NCBI RefSeq assembly: GCF_021134715.1 | Contig: NC_060021.1 | Location: 5,208,001 to 5,272,000 of the forward strand | Length of the DNA stretch: 64,000 bases | Direction: 5' to 3' | DNA from: Daphnia pulex | Taxonomy: Eukaryota; Arthropoda; Branchiopoda; Diplostraca; Daphniidae | Shown: piece after piece, positions 38,816-50,291 of the stretch | Numbering within the stretch: position 1 is the first letter of the stretch | Layout of the letters: every line of letters starts with the position of its first letter | Position numbers and translations under genes: made by a program | The notes under the pieces: model-generated | The model's input: only the letters and a program-made list of their open reading frames with translations | Databases searched by the model: none | Told to the model about the DNA's origin: nothing

Positions 38816-39030
38816 ACATACTACATAGTATGTACATATATGTCGGTTACGGATAGGCTATCCGTCGGCGAGTGGGCATCACCTCGCAATCTATTCTTTG
38901 GTCCCACTTCCAGATTGGCCATCACCTGTCTTGGATCAGATCATTATTCTTCTTTTTTAAATCTCAGGATAAAAACGAGACTTCAAACAAACGTCACTTA
39001 AACAAGTATGTATACATGTACAGGAACATG

Positions 39031-39925
39031 TATTTCATCAAAAGTAGGGGAGACTGGAGTAAGCCGGGACAGTTTTCCTTTTCCCCCTATATATCTCCCA
39101 AACTAATCATTACATTTGTTTATTATTTTGTTTTTATGTATTCCATACTGTAATGTACCCACCATATTTTTTATATAATTTAATAATAAACCCCCATAAA
39201 AGACCTTTAAACGTTTCTCAGATTTGTGGGAGGAGCCTATTTTGAGGGGTAAGTTAGGACACTAGGGTGGATGGTGAGGGACGTCCTCCGTTTTCTGCTT
39301 AAAATTGATTAACAAAAAGTAAAAATTGAAATAGCGTCCTACTGCATAGACTCTTTGAGTTCATAAAGGTTTCAATTTGATTATTGTGTTAATGAAAATG
39401 TTTTCTTATATATAAAAAAACCTTACGGAACAGTAGGATATCCTGCGTTGCCAGGTCTGGAAATCAATTTTGTGTACAGCCTCTTCAAAACGCTGTACGC
39501 TGATTGGCCCTAACTGTTCCATTTTAGTCAAAAACAGCTGTCCCGATTTCCCGATAAAGAACATTTTTTTAAAACATTAATATTATCTAAAGTAATTGAT
39601 CGAAATTTATAATTTTTGTTTCTAACGATCAAGAAATGATTTAGCTTCATTTCCATATTAAATGTACATGCCATTTGCGATTATTTTTTTATAGAAACAT
39701 AAAATGGCGGAGACAAAATTAACTAAAAACGGTTTTTTTAGTTTTGTCAATAAATAATACAGTTATTGACAAAACTCAACCGAATTTTATGCTAAAATAG
39801 ATTGTATGTATCTAAATAACATACTCAAAAATTTTTCATTTCGTTAAATCTTTTTTCCCCTACTGTCCCCCTTGAACCAGGGTTTCCCGGCATACTCCAG
39901 TCTCCCCTACACCTTATTTCATCAA
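39031..39925. mobile_element. TIR element with GTAGGGGAGACTGGAGTAAG ends and 11-bp flanking repeat
   Basis: The terminal sequence at 39044-39069 is the reverse complement of 39885-39910 with one mismatch in 26 bases. It is flanked by an 11-bp direct repeat TATTTCATCAA at 39031-39041 and 39915-39925, a possible target duplication. The interior (about 0.87 kb) encodes nothing recognisable. A second inverted repeat (core TGCGTTGCCAGGTCTGGAAA, 39440-39466 against about 39975-40005) and a direct repeat AAAACGCTGTACGCTGATTG (39488 and 39941) straddle its right border, so elements are nested here. Superfamily not assigned. Confidence 0.75.
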
Positions 39926-40885
39926 GCGTACTTCCTCATTAAAACGCTGTACGCTGATTGGCTCTATTGGAGACAAAATTGATTTCCAGACCTGGCAACG
40001 CAGGATGTCCAACTGCTCTATTACACCCCCTTTTCCCATTTTTAGGCCCATTTCAGAGAATCGTTAAACGCTGCATTGTTTATTTTTTGACAGATAGTTT
40101 CATGAAACAGCGCAGTGCACTACCCCACTATTACATTTCATATGAACATCATTCACGTATGAAGTGGATCAGTGGAACATAGTCTCGACTCGACTACGTA
40201 ACACTTCCACCAAAGCTTTAGTATTAAAGATAGGCAAGAAGAAAATAGTTAATGAATAAATATATTTATTTAAACTATTACATCCTACAAACCTCTTTTG
40301 AGATAAAAGTCCTCAGGACAAAAAAGTTGGATTCATTTAAGACATCAAATATTGACTGTCCTATTGAAATCCGCTGATTATCTTCCATTCGATGTTTTAA
40401 CAATAACAGATCATCGTGTGGATGAAAAACATTTCGTGTTAATTTGCTCATGACGGTAGAGATACTACGACGGCTGGAAGCATCTTGGATGAGAATGGAT
40501 GAGCCGTTGGACGGGACTTTCTAGTTCTATCACTTACTTCTTGGAAGATTATTGCGGCGATGATGTGATGATGTGTCAATGCAGACTGAAACTCGTTCAG
40601 TATCTGCGGGAAGACCAATAAGACCGGTTAGTACGTAGAACTGTATTGACCATCGAGACGAGTAGCCAGGCTATGGATCTCCCGGCTGTGATGTACCATC
40701 CACGAAGAGCAAGTCCTGACCCACGGCGGAAACCGGAAAACAAGCAAATACATACAACAGGAATATAATGAGCAAGTGCCCAAGGGAATTGACTCAAGAC
40801 CCAGTACCCAAAGGAGCAGTATTAAAAAGGACTTACTAGTTTGAGTGTTTGTGAATATTCCTGAGCTTTCTGGTGGTCTGACTGC

Positions 40886-41152
40886 TCAGGTAATTTGTCC
40901 GTCTATTCTCTGTCGTTGTTGTCGGTGAACGGTGGTGGCTCGTAGCCGGATCTGTGGCCCAGATGCCCTGGATCCAATCTGCTCCCCGTCCAATGTCGTG
41001 TTCTTCCTCGCGCTCTCAGCGCCTCGCTTCTTCTTGCTCAAAGTCGGTCGCTCGTCCGAGCCGTCGTTCTCTTTCTCTTCCAGACCTGCTTGCAGCATTC
41101 TCGGAGGATCGTATCGGCATTTCTTACCGAATACTTCGATGTCGTCTTCCAT
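40886..41152 (-). CDS. Hypothetical 88-residue basic reading frame
   Basis: The frame begins MEDDIEVFGKKCRYDPPRML and contains a basic, nuclear-signal-like stretch (SKKKRGAESARKN). GC content is higher than in the surrounding DNA, which argues for a real or once-real coding segment. A donor-like GTAAG occurs within the early part, so splicing is possible. No family recognised. It may be a transposon remnant given its setting. Confidence 0.3.
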   Translation of the reverse strand: MEDDIEVFGKKCRYDPPRMLQAGLEEKENDGSDERPTLSKKKRGAESARKNTTLDGEQIGSRASGPQIRLRATTVHRQQRQRIDGQIT

Positions 41153-41284
41153 CAGGTCTGTGCCCGTAGCGTTAAGGGCGATTGAATTATTCAACAACTA
41201 CAGAAGCGACCAACTCGGCCACCTTTAAATCTCTTTCGTGTCGTTTCGTTTGATGCAACTATATATTACTTCACGTTTTGATTT

Positions 41285-42645
41285 TTTCCCCGTACAAATT
41301 GTAATCAGGCATGAATTCACTTTCACAACGCTGCTTGCACGCCTTCTTCCAGGAATTAAGCCAGTCTATGTAGAGTAGGGTGGTCCGTTTTGCAACTATA
41401 TTTTTTTTCGCAGCGGGCTTTTAATATGTTATGATGTATGATTAAAATATTCATTTCCCAAAATATTATTGACTAAAAAAGTTTTCTTCATCCCGCACTA
41501 TGTCTCAAAAGATTTTTTTCTTTTTCATTACACGCGTTTTTTTTGCCCGCAACTTATTTTTTTTTCTACAGGGATTTTTTCCTATGCTTGATAACTATCT
41601 AAATTATAATGGTCTAATAAAAATATGTTGAAATGTAGCATAAAAAACTTTCGATTTTATTCATTCAAATTTATCACAAAACACATTTTATCATCTCACG
41701 ACAATTTTTTACAAACTGAAACATGTTTGTGAAAAGACAGTAAATTTAATTACTTTTCAAACTTATTCAGACTTGAAACCATCAATTACCAAAGGTATTG
41801 AACGTTCACATTCCATGGTCATGAAACAAACCATTTCTTTGTTTACGAAGTTTCTGTAGCTAACTTCTTTGATCTTTCCCCGTACAAATTGTAATCAGGC
41901 ATGAATCCACATGAATCACGACGCTGCTTGCTCGCCTTCTTCCAGGAATTAAACCAGTCTATGTAGGGACTTGTCTAATTTGGTCTTGCAGGTCTGTGCC
42001 TTCGTTCAAAAAATGAAATCATGCCTCTTTTGCATCACAGTAGGTTGAAAGGGGTTTGGTGGTGCCCGACAATTGCACCACCAAGAAACATTTCCTGATT
42101 TCAGCTTTCGTTTAATTACAAATAAGATCTCCCTTTTTCGTCAAACAGCGTTGGGGTACCCCTTTATAAGTTAGGAGATAAATTAGTTTTGAACACTACA
42201 TAGACATTTTAAACACAGACATACTTAATTGCAGATTCGTAATTATTAATTACATGAATTGCGTCATGTAAATTAATAGAATTACTATTACTGGTAAAAA
42301 TTGTTAATAAATGTAGCATTAAAAACTTTCAATTTTATTTAATCAAATTTATCACGAAACATATTTTATCATCTCACGACAATTGTTTACAAACTGAAAC
42401 AACATGTTTTTAAAAAGACAGTAAATTTAAATACTTTTCAAGCTTGTTCAGATTTGAAACCATCTATTACCAAAGGTATCAAACGTTCACATTCCATGGT
42501 CATGAAACAAACCAAATACTATTACTGGTAATAATTATTAATAAATGTAGCATAAAAAAACTTTCGATGTTATTTATTCAAATTCATCACAATACATATT
42601 TTATCATCTCACGACAATTGTTTACAAACTGAAACAACATGTTAC
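41285..42645 (-). pseudogene. Repeated gene-end fragment: two exon copies and three 3'-end copies
   Basis: One exon-like segment (DWLNSWKKACKQRCESEFMP, then DYNLYGEK) occurs at 41285-41376 and again at 41875-41968. A 3' segment encoding KEMVCFMTMECERSIPLVID followed by GFKSE and a stop, plus about 150 bp of AT-rich 3' UTR with AATAAA-type signals, occurs at 41618-41835 and 42301-42513. A third, shorter copy of the UTR lies at 42536-42645. All read on the minus strand. The WLNSWK opening loosely resembles a segment of THAP9/P-type transposases, but I am not certain. The frames do not join cleanly in any copy. Confidence 0.6.
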
Positions 42646-43072
42646 GTATAGGATATCCCTAGATGTTAAGAGTCAAATAAGGTCAACGAAAAACACACAC
42701 AAAGAAAGAGCTTTATTCCTTTACCAACCGTCACGTTGACCTTCCCGTCGGATTTAGGTCACCTTGGATTCGAGGTCAACCTTGAAGGGTCAAAGAACTC
42801 GGGGCCCTCCAGGAAACAAACCGTTAATGTTCAATGCTATTCAGGTCTTTTTTTTTAAACTACAGTTGTTTCACTGGTCCCTCGTTGTCTTTTACGTCCC
42901 TCCTTCGGAGGGACGTCCCTTCCTAGACGGACATATAGTCTTATAGATATAAAATAAGTGAATAGGGACAGTCGATACCGAACTTTGGATGGCAAAAGGA
43001 AATATTTAACTTTTGCCTTTTTTAACATTTCATATATTTTTTCCCTTGAATATTGTTTAACAAATCTAAATT

Positions 43073-43516
43073 ATGGCTATAACATTTACTGATCATTCAG
43101 CTTTTCAAATGCTTGGCCATTATTCCTATCCACATTGCAAATTTTTTGACAACTTTGAAGTAAGTTGGGACGATTGTAAAAATCATACAGACAGAGTAAA
43201 CTCTGCTTGTGCATTTGTCGATATGATTATTAATAATTTAAACTGTACTGTAGTCAATTATGTTCCACAACATAGAAGAAATAAAAACATTTTTACAGTA
43301 TTAAGTGTTACAATTCAAAAAGTAGCTATTTTGGATGATTCTATTTGTGATACGTACTGTATGTGTTATGGATCATATGTAAAATATCTACATGTATTTT
43401 ATCCGTCTAAATTAGTTGACTCTGTTACCCAAAAAAATATGTTTTTTGAAGGGTGTCAGAAATCTAATATTGTTTATTTCAAAGCATTGAAATTAATTGA
43501 AACAGTTGAAATTTGA
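43073..43516 (+). CDS. Intact 147-residue reading frame of unknown function
   Basis: An uninterrupted frame from an ATG (MAITFTDHSAFQMLGHYSYP) to a TGA at 43514-43516. It is rich in Cys, Tyr and Asn (SYPHCKFFDNFEVSWDDCKN; CDTYCMCYGSYVKYL). It has no signal peptide or obvious membrane segment. I do not recognise the family. It faces a minus-strand set of frames ending at 43577. It is one of the few uninterrupted frames of this length in the accessory region. It could be a cargo gene of a mobile element or a chance survivor. Confidence 0.45.
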   Translation: MAITFTDHSAFQMLGHYSYPHCKFFDNFEVSWDDCKNHTDRVNSACAFVDMIINNLNCTVVNYVPQHRRNKNIFTVLSVTIQKVAILDDSICDTYCMCYGSYVKYLHVFYPSKLVDSVTQKNMFFEGCQKSNIVYFKALKLIETVEI

Positions 43517-43576
43517 ATAAAAATTTACTCATTATACAACGAACCTTTTTTTATTTATATCAAAATATTTTTCGAC

Positions 43577-44426
43577 TTATGTTTTCAATTTTTCAGCAAA
43601 TGGTTTGCAAGCTTCAGAAATGGACAAATCATATGTTGCTGGAGCAACTAAATTTGCCATTGCTACCATTACCGTTCCGCCTGTGCGAAACTCAGACTTT
43701 TTCCAAATCATCCAATTTAAAGGTGAATCATTAGGAAAAACTTGTAATCTACCAATTTTTACTCTAGGACAATTGTCATCTGTTACTTCTATTTCTATAA
43801 CTTGCATGCGGACGGACGGAGTTCTCCGTTCATGGCCATTCTACAATATTAGTACACCAACGTCCATCTAATGATTGCAGAGATTCAACTTGCACATATG
43901 GACCTATTCCTTGATTCTCATTTTCTGGCCACATTTTCCCAATATGCAACGATTTTCCTTCACTAGGAATATGGATATCTCCGTGGAAATCTTTTTGTGT
44001 TTCTTCCAACTGTGAATTCATATCAGAAAATCCTAAATAATCTCCCTGAAATTGAAATTCATCGTCATCAGTAACACAGCCAGTTCCGATTACTGGAACT
44101 AACGATTCATTAACAACATACAACTCGCTGTATTGTACAGGAGACGAAACATCATCACCATTTCTATACTATAACATGATGACTTGTATTGTTCCAGTTT
44201 CCCATGTTATTTCATAATCAAATGGCTTTGTATGTTGCCATCCACCAGAGGTATATTTTGAATATGCACTATATATATTTAATCTAGATTGACCAGTAAC
44301 CAGAATTATAGAATACGCATTGCTAGTTTTAATATTAACTTCGGTTTTGATACTCTCGTTTTTAATAGTCAACAATCTACTTTTCATACGATCTAATTGA
44401 CTCAACAACAAATCTGTTTCAGACAT
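43577..44426 (-). pseudogene. Unrecognised gene, three successive minus-strand frames
   Basis: The start is MSETDLLLSQLDRMKSRLLT at about 44426. Reading continues through YSAYSKYTSGGWQHTKPFDY to a stop near 44169. A shifted frame then holds VVNESLVPVIGTGCVTDDDE, MWPENENQGIGPYVQVESLQ and DGRWCTNIVEWP. A third frame holds MQVIEIEVTDDNCPRVKIGR, QVFPNDSPLNWMIWKKSEFR and a stop at 43577. The three parts look like one protein of about 270 residues broken by frameshifts, or exons with short introns I could not define. No family recognised. Confidence 0.4.
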
Positions 44427-44519
44427 TGTGATGTGCAATGATTGAATCACAACGATATACTAAATAAATTGTGTGGAATTCTGTATTTTTATAGCAAAAT
44501 ACAATTATTCAGATTGCAA

Positions 44520-47500
44520 AACTTAAAATTCACGATCTGGCCAACTCGACATGGCAACTTTCAATAAATAATCTTCGACATGTTATCGCCTAGTAATCCC
44601 ACCTATCAAATGTTAAATATTACAAATTGCAACAAGTTTAAATGTTAATTGTAGTAGTATACCAGAAGATTTCATAGTACTCATTAAATCTTGTTCTATA
44701 ACGAGGTCTGACAAAAGACCAGCCCAATATTGATCCGATCTTCGTATTACGTGATGTCCGCTTTGAAATACATGGTATAGTAATGGTTTGGTATCTTTCA
44801 AGGACATCATATTTTGAACGTAGACATAATTCGATTTTAAATAGTTGCTATGTCCAGCAGCAGAAAAGAACGGAAACATTTTCATCGTTGTTTGTAAATG
44901 TTGTTCCCAATTCCCAGTCCTTTCCGCTTTGGTGAAAGTTTTCAGTATTCGAATCATGTTCAGTAATTGGATTCAAACACCTCCAGTTCTTGATAATTTA
45001 AATGTTGCAATTTTTGTTTCAACAAGTAGCTGGAATTTTTGGAAAGCTTTTGATTTATCTATTTCCTCATAGTTGTTTGTAACATTCACGTCCAACATTC
45101 TATGGAATAGAACATTGAGTTCCTCAAGATCGCTAGAAGTTAAAGACTAATATGACTTTTCTGAATCTGCTATTACTTCGTTTTCAACGATTGTTGGTTC
45201 AGGGTGATCCTGCAAAATAGAATGCTATAGTCAGTACACATGAAAAATAAATTGTTTTTAAAATCACAGTTTACTAGAATTTACCTGTTGAATATCTGTA
45301 TTGATCAATACGAACATTACAGCACTTTCCACTAAAAATAGTCCTCTGATAGCTCTTGATATTGCCATTCCAGATAACATGTGTGGTACGGTATTTGTAG
45401 CGTAAACCAGATTAAGTAAATCTTGCAGCCCTAGTCCTTCCATGAGTTGTCCAATATAACCTATAAAACTCATGAGTGTGTGAAAGCCACCAAGTTTCAA
45501 TACAATCTGCCGAATAGGACTTGAGTAATCTGAATTTGCAATTATCATCATTGCCTTCCAATATAGTGGTTGATCGAATGTAACAATTGGAGTCTTGTAA
45601 TAACGGATAGCTTGCTCAGCTAAAAAAATTAAAGTGGAAAACACACAGGAATCACTACTTGCTGATAACTCGATTAAGGGTAGAAACACAACTTCGGATA
45701 TTCCGGGATGTTTTTTTGTTTCCATTATGGATTGCATATAACCTTGCCAACCAGGTCTTGGTAGTCTAAACAAACAGGAAGACATCCAAGGGAGATCTAG
45801 ATTCGCCGTAGCATCCTTAGTTGATAACGGTAAAAGCTTCTGATAAGTGATTTTGGATAAAATATTCTGATTAATATCGTGGCTATGGATTTTTATTTGG
45901 CCATGATTGAGCAATTCCTCGTCTGTCACCTATCATAATTTAAGAAATACGTATTATTATTAGTTTAACCAAGATAAATTTAAAAATTTTTATTCATTCT
46001 ACCTTTCTTCTTGCTACACAACAATGTTTTTGCGGTGGCGAGGGTGTTATGGCTGCAATTATTCCCATAACGTGAAAAGTACCCTTTCCATCAATTGTTC
46101 TCAAGTTATAATCTGCGTTGTCAGCCACGTATTGAACAACGGAATTTGGCTGAATGTTCAATTCTGTGTTGGTAGTAATTGCTGCACATCATTCAAACAT
46201 TAGCAGTTAGCACTTCATCATATGAAGCACAAAATCCATGTTGATAAAGAATATTGATGAGATTTTTAGAAGAATACAAGTAATGGAGTTGTACTGCAAG
46301 GCCAAGCTGAAGTCAAATTGAAATTAAAAATACATAAATGTTATACATCGTTCAATCACATTTTGGAATATTAAAATGATTACCTGTGAAGGACATGTAA
46401 TTTTTCTAGGAAAGGAAAGCTGCATTAGTGACTGAGCTACTGAGGGAATTTTTTATAATATTTGTCTGGGAAGTAATTAGCGTCGAACAGAATATTTTCA
46501 GTGAAACTGGAACAAAGCATAGAACTTCTTCATATGAACTTAGTTTTCCCAAAATATCGTATTGGTCTTTGTTTGTTTCTATTTTTCCAATATCATTTAA
46601 CATTATTTTGGCTGCTGGTTTTTAGTATTCAAATTTTTTTTCTTTGAATTTTGCTGGACATTGTTGACTATAAAGTGTTTCAACAATATGTCGTATGGAA
46701 CTTGAAAAAATTTATTAAGTCTTCCTCGCCTACTCTTGTGATTCCATTTCCATAACGCTCCATTAGTTTTTGCTTCATGTAAACCTTTGAATATGATTCT
46801 CCACAAAATGATGTCATGGTTTTGCAAATTTCACTAATTGTAAATAATTCTTTTTCGTTTACTTCGTAAAACTGAAGTGTCTTATTAAACGCTGACAATA
46901 ATTCTTCATTCACTGGATGTTCAACACTTTTTCTTTTGATTCCTTTTCCATGCTCAACACTGATTGAAGTATAAATAAGTGTTTTTTTTTGTTTTTTTTT
47001 ACGAAAATTAATACTGCAATTTATGTGGTATTTCATTCCAGTTGCAAGACAATCTACTATTCCTTCCATTTTACTCAATACTTCTGTAGCCCATTCTTCA
47101 TTCCTCTCACGGCAAATCTTTACTATTTTTTCTGGAACTGCCGTTGATTTAATCACACAAATGTTTTCTTTTCCTTTATTTAAGCTAAGTTTGAATCCGC
47201 AAAAATACAATGTTGATTTGAAGTTATCCTTGACCGATCACTATCACAATCTGTTGTTGTAGTTGCTGATTGTTGTTGCTTTTTAAATTGAGCTATTTTA
47301 TGCTTACTTACGAAGTTCGGCAATCGCCATGAACAAAGGATTCACCGCAATTATTTAATTTTAAATTTTCTCCTCTTGCTTCACCTGAACTTTTGAGAGA
47401 ATCACATCCTTTCTTGGTCAACTTGGTCAAATTTGCTTCACAATCACTCAAATTGCATATGACACATTTAAAGATATCTGCTTCTATTTTTGAAGACGTT

Positions 47501-47520
47501 ATTTTTATATTTTTTAACGT
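44520..47520 (-). pseudogene. Decayed large protein with two zinc knuckles and a possible RNase H-like (DDE) core
   Basis: From 47.52 kb leftwards on the minus strand come a first knuckle (KCVICNLSDC, then CGESFVHGDC), a second (HCIFCGFKL after one missing base, with KYHINCSINF), and a helical segment to 46680. Next is VPVSLKIFCSTLITSQ, then RKITCPSQ, LGLAVQLHYLYSSKN and YDEVLTAN. The core follows: VVQYVADNADYNLRTIDGKG, TFHVMGIIAAITPSP, then PIVTFDQPLYWKA, RQIVLKLGGFHTLMSFIGYI, MLSGMAISRAIRG, ERTGNWEQHLQTTMKMFPFF and LLSDLVIEQDLMSTMKSSGG. At least two frameshifts, an in-frame TAG and a TGA (where the family has Trp) show the copy is dead. I recall similar unnamed proteins in high copy in cnidarian and crustacean genomes. 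A transposase role is inferred. Confidence 0.65.
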
Positions 47521-47529
47521 AATTAGGTT

Positions 47530-49530
47530 TTACACAATTGATGTTTCTTAGAGCAGAATACATTGACTTTTGAAGTGTGATGTATGTAAACAAAACAGTC
47601 TGCCACAGCGCTCACTGCGGGTGTGGCGTAAAATAGAACGTATAGAAAGAAAATTTTGGGAAAATCGGGTTTAAATTTTATGAAATAACTTGAAAAGTAA
47701 AACTAGCTCCCGGGAATCATTTATTGGGGTGGTAAAGGATAAGCCGCCGATTTAAATGAGACCTTAACGGATGAGGAGCGAACTCTAGTTCACTATCCGC
47801 AACGATTTTCGTTTTCATGATTTTTCCATAAGAGCTGTGTAAAACACGGACGCGTTTTTAAGGGGGAAAAAGATGGTGACCAGCTAAAAGTGGCTGTGAA
47901 TTGTAAACTTTTTAAGTTATGTGAACAAAATTTATCCTGAGTATGAATGAGGGAATAAATAACAAAGTTATTTTTTCAAAATTAATATTTTCTTCTATTT
48001 TAATACCTTTAATCAAATTACAAAAACACGCATATTTTCAAAATTAAAATAAGTACACTAAATATGAATATTTTTCGGGAGCTTTTTAACAGGGCATACA
48101 AAAAGGCATATAAACAAAGCTCATGAAAAAAAACTTATGACAATTTGTTTGGGGTTCAAAATACACTTTGGGCTAGCCCGACCGGACTAATATATAGACC
48201 TCTTCTCAAGGATAATTCTCAATTGTTCTCTTTAGCTTGCTTCTCCCAATTTTAAATATCACTTTCCGATATGCTACTACAAAAACAAAGCTTGATCTCT
48301 TTAAGAGGGTTTTGAGCATTCGTAAATACATAGATTCCCTTCTTGGTCCCACCCTGGTATCGTCTAATGTTTAACTTTTCAAGATTACATAAATTTCAAA
48401 TTTCCGCAACCTTTTCATCGTTGAACGTGGAATAACCTACAATTTCTATGTCCAACAGGCAACAACAAAGGCGGAGACAACAAATACATCAAATGTTCGC
48501 GACTGACATTGTTACCTGAAAATTGCAACTTTTCCAGTTGCATCAATACTTGAGGCTTACTCTTAGCCCAAGGTCTATCGGTTTGTAACACATTTTCAAT
48601 TAGGTTAAGAACTAGAAGGTTCGGGCAATATGTATCATTACTTGAAAATTGAAATAAAGAAAATGGGATAGGGACAGTGACTCGAGTGATGAATTTCCAA
48701 ATGCTTTTAAAATTGGAATGATTCCACCATGAAATAGGTCAATCCAAGCGAAATCGACCAATGCCTTGCGCGACCAAATCACAGATTTGCATGAAAATTT
48801 GACCACCTACTGGTAAAAACGTCATGATTTTGTGGTGTAATTTGTTTGTTTTTTTTCAAACAATACAAAAAAAGATATCGAGTTTAAAGTATTTTTAAAC
48901 AGTAATGAAAATATTTCTTAACTTAGCAAATAAACGCTATTTATTTAAATTTTTATTTAAAATTTTTATTTAAAAATATTAAATTAACCCACGTTTTTAA
49001 CCATTTATCAGTGCCCAATGTGTCCTCAAGGAAAATTGATATAGCTTAAAACGGCTTTTGAATTTTTATAATTAGAATTTACGAACGGTAAATTATCATG
49101 TTCGTTTATATCCCTTAAAAAATTCGCCGAGGTTTTTCTTAAATTAAAGTTTTGGTAGCCCTCCAAGGATTGGGAATATTTTGAATTTTTCAGTCTTTCC
49201 CAAGCAATTTTTCACACCCCATTCGTCACTTTCCCCCTTTTTTACCCTCGAGGGTGTTTCGTAAGACGCGCTTTAGGGAGCAAATATTGAGAGACTAATA
49301 AACAGTTTTTACGCAAAACTTCAAAATAGTCTTAGTAGTATAATTTACTTTATACATTACTAAACGTTTGAAATAAAAACAGATTATATTTATATTAAAA
49401 ACATTTTGTTTTTGTTACTGAGTTAATTCACAAACACAATATTTATTCATCGCCATTCTGCATCATAGACAAGAATTTTTATTCTATCAGTTTTAATTCT
49501 TCCTGATCAACATTGAAACGTACGGCGTAT
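47530..49530. other. AT-rich spacer with a possible leucine-rich-repeat gene remnant
   Basis: On the minus strand near 48240-48800 short frames read SLESLSLSHFLYF, QLEKLQFSGNN and LEKLNIRRY. This spacing of Leu-x-x-Leu units resembles a leucine-rich-repeat (F-box-type) protein, but stops interrupt it. The rest is AT-rich without a recognised gene. Confidence 0.3.
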
Positions 49531-49538
49531 TGAAACAT

Positions 49539-50218
49539 TGCGTACAATTCATGCTAACGGGGTCTCCTTTTTTCATTTGCTTGTACCTCCACGTTGGTCG
49601 AGGACTTTATTATGGGTCTTATTTATTTTTACTTACTTGGTTCTCAGGGATTTTACTTCTCCTCCTGACTATGGCGGCCGCTTTCATAGGGTAGGTTCTT
49701 CCTTGGGGACAGATATCTTTTCGGGGAGCTACTGTAATTACCAATTTACTTTCTGCCATTCCTTACATAGGAGATATAATTGTTCAATGGCTCTGGAGGT
49801 GGTTTGCTGTAAATAATGCCACCCTCAACCGGTTTTTTAGCTTTCACTTCCTAATCCCATTCATTATTATAGGAGTAGTTATTATCAATCTCCTGTTTCT
49901 TCTTCAAACTGGATACAATAATCCTCTTGGACTCAAGAGGGATTCTGATAAAATTAGCTTAGCTCTTTTATTATCAATTCTAATTTTAGCCATTATACCA
50001 ACTTGACTCAAAAGAGACATAAAGGGGTTAGAATTTTACCCACTTAATAAGTTGTTATTTTGGTAACTAATCGGAACTGTTTTTATTTTAACCTGAATTG
50101 GAGCGAAGCATGTAGAAGACCCCTACGTTTTAGTAGGCCAACTCTTTACCACCATCTGCTTCAGATACTTCATTTTAGTTCCTCTTACATTAAAAATTTT
50201 GGATAAAATCCTAGTATA
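49539..50218 (+). pseudogene. cytb: NUMT: mitochondrial cytochrome b, 3' two-thirds
   Basis: The sequence begins abruptly at the cytochrome b motif RTIHANG. After frameshifts in the first ~250 bp it reads on as [38 protein letters not shown] and so on to the C-terminus. TGA codons stand where tryptophan is expected (invertebrate mitochondrial code), so it cannot be translated in the nucleus. The left edge at about 49539 is the junction with nuclear DNA. Confidence 0.9.
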
Positions 50219-50290
50219 AGATTGTTTAACCTAATTAAGGTTCTTGTTTTGAAAGCAAGTCATAAAAGTTCAAATCTTTTAGCACTCTTT
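50219..50290 (+). pseudogene. trnS2: NUMT: mitochondrial tRNA-Ser(UGA)
   Basis: Anticodon stem and loop CTTGT-TTTGAAA-GCAAG with anticodon TGA, followed by a T-arm-like AAAAGTTCAAATCTTTT. It sits directly after cytb and before nd1 on the other strand, as in the pancrustacean mitochondrial order. Confidence 0.75.
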
Positions 50291-50291
50291 A

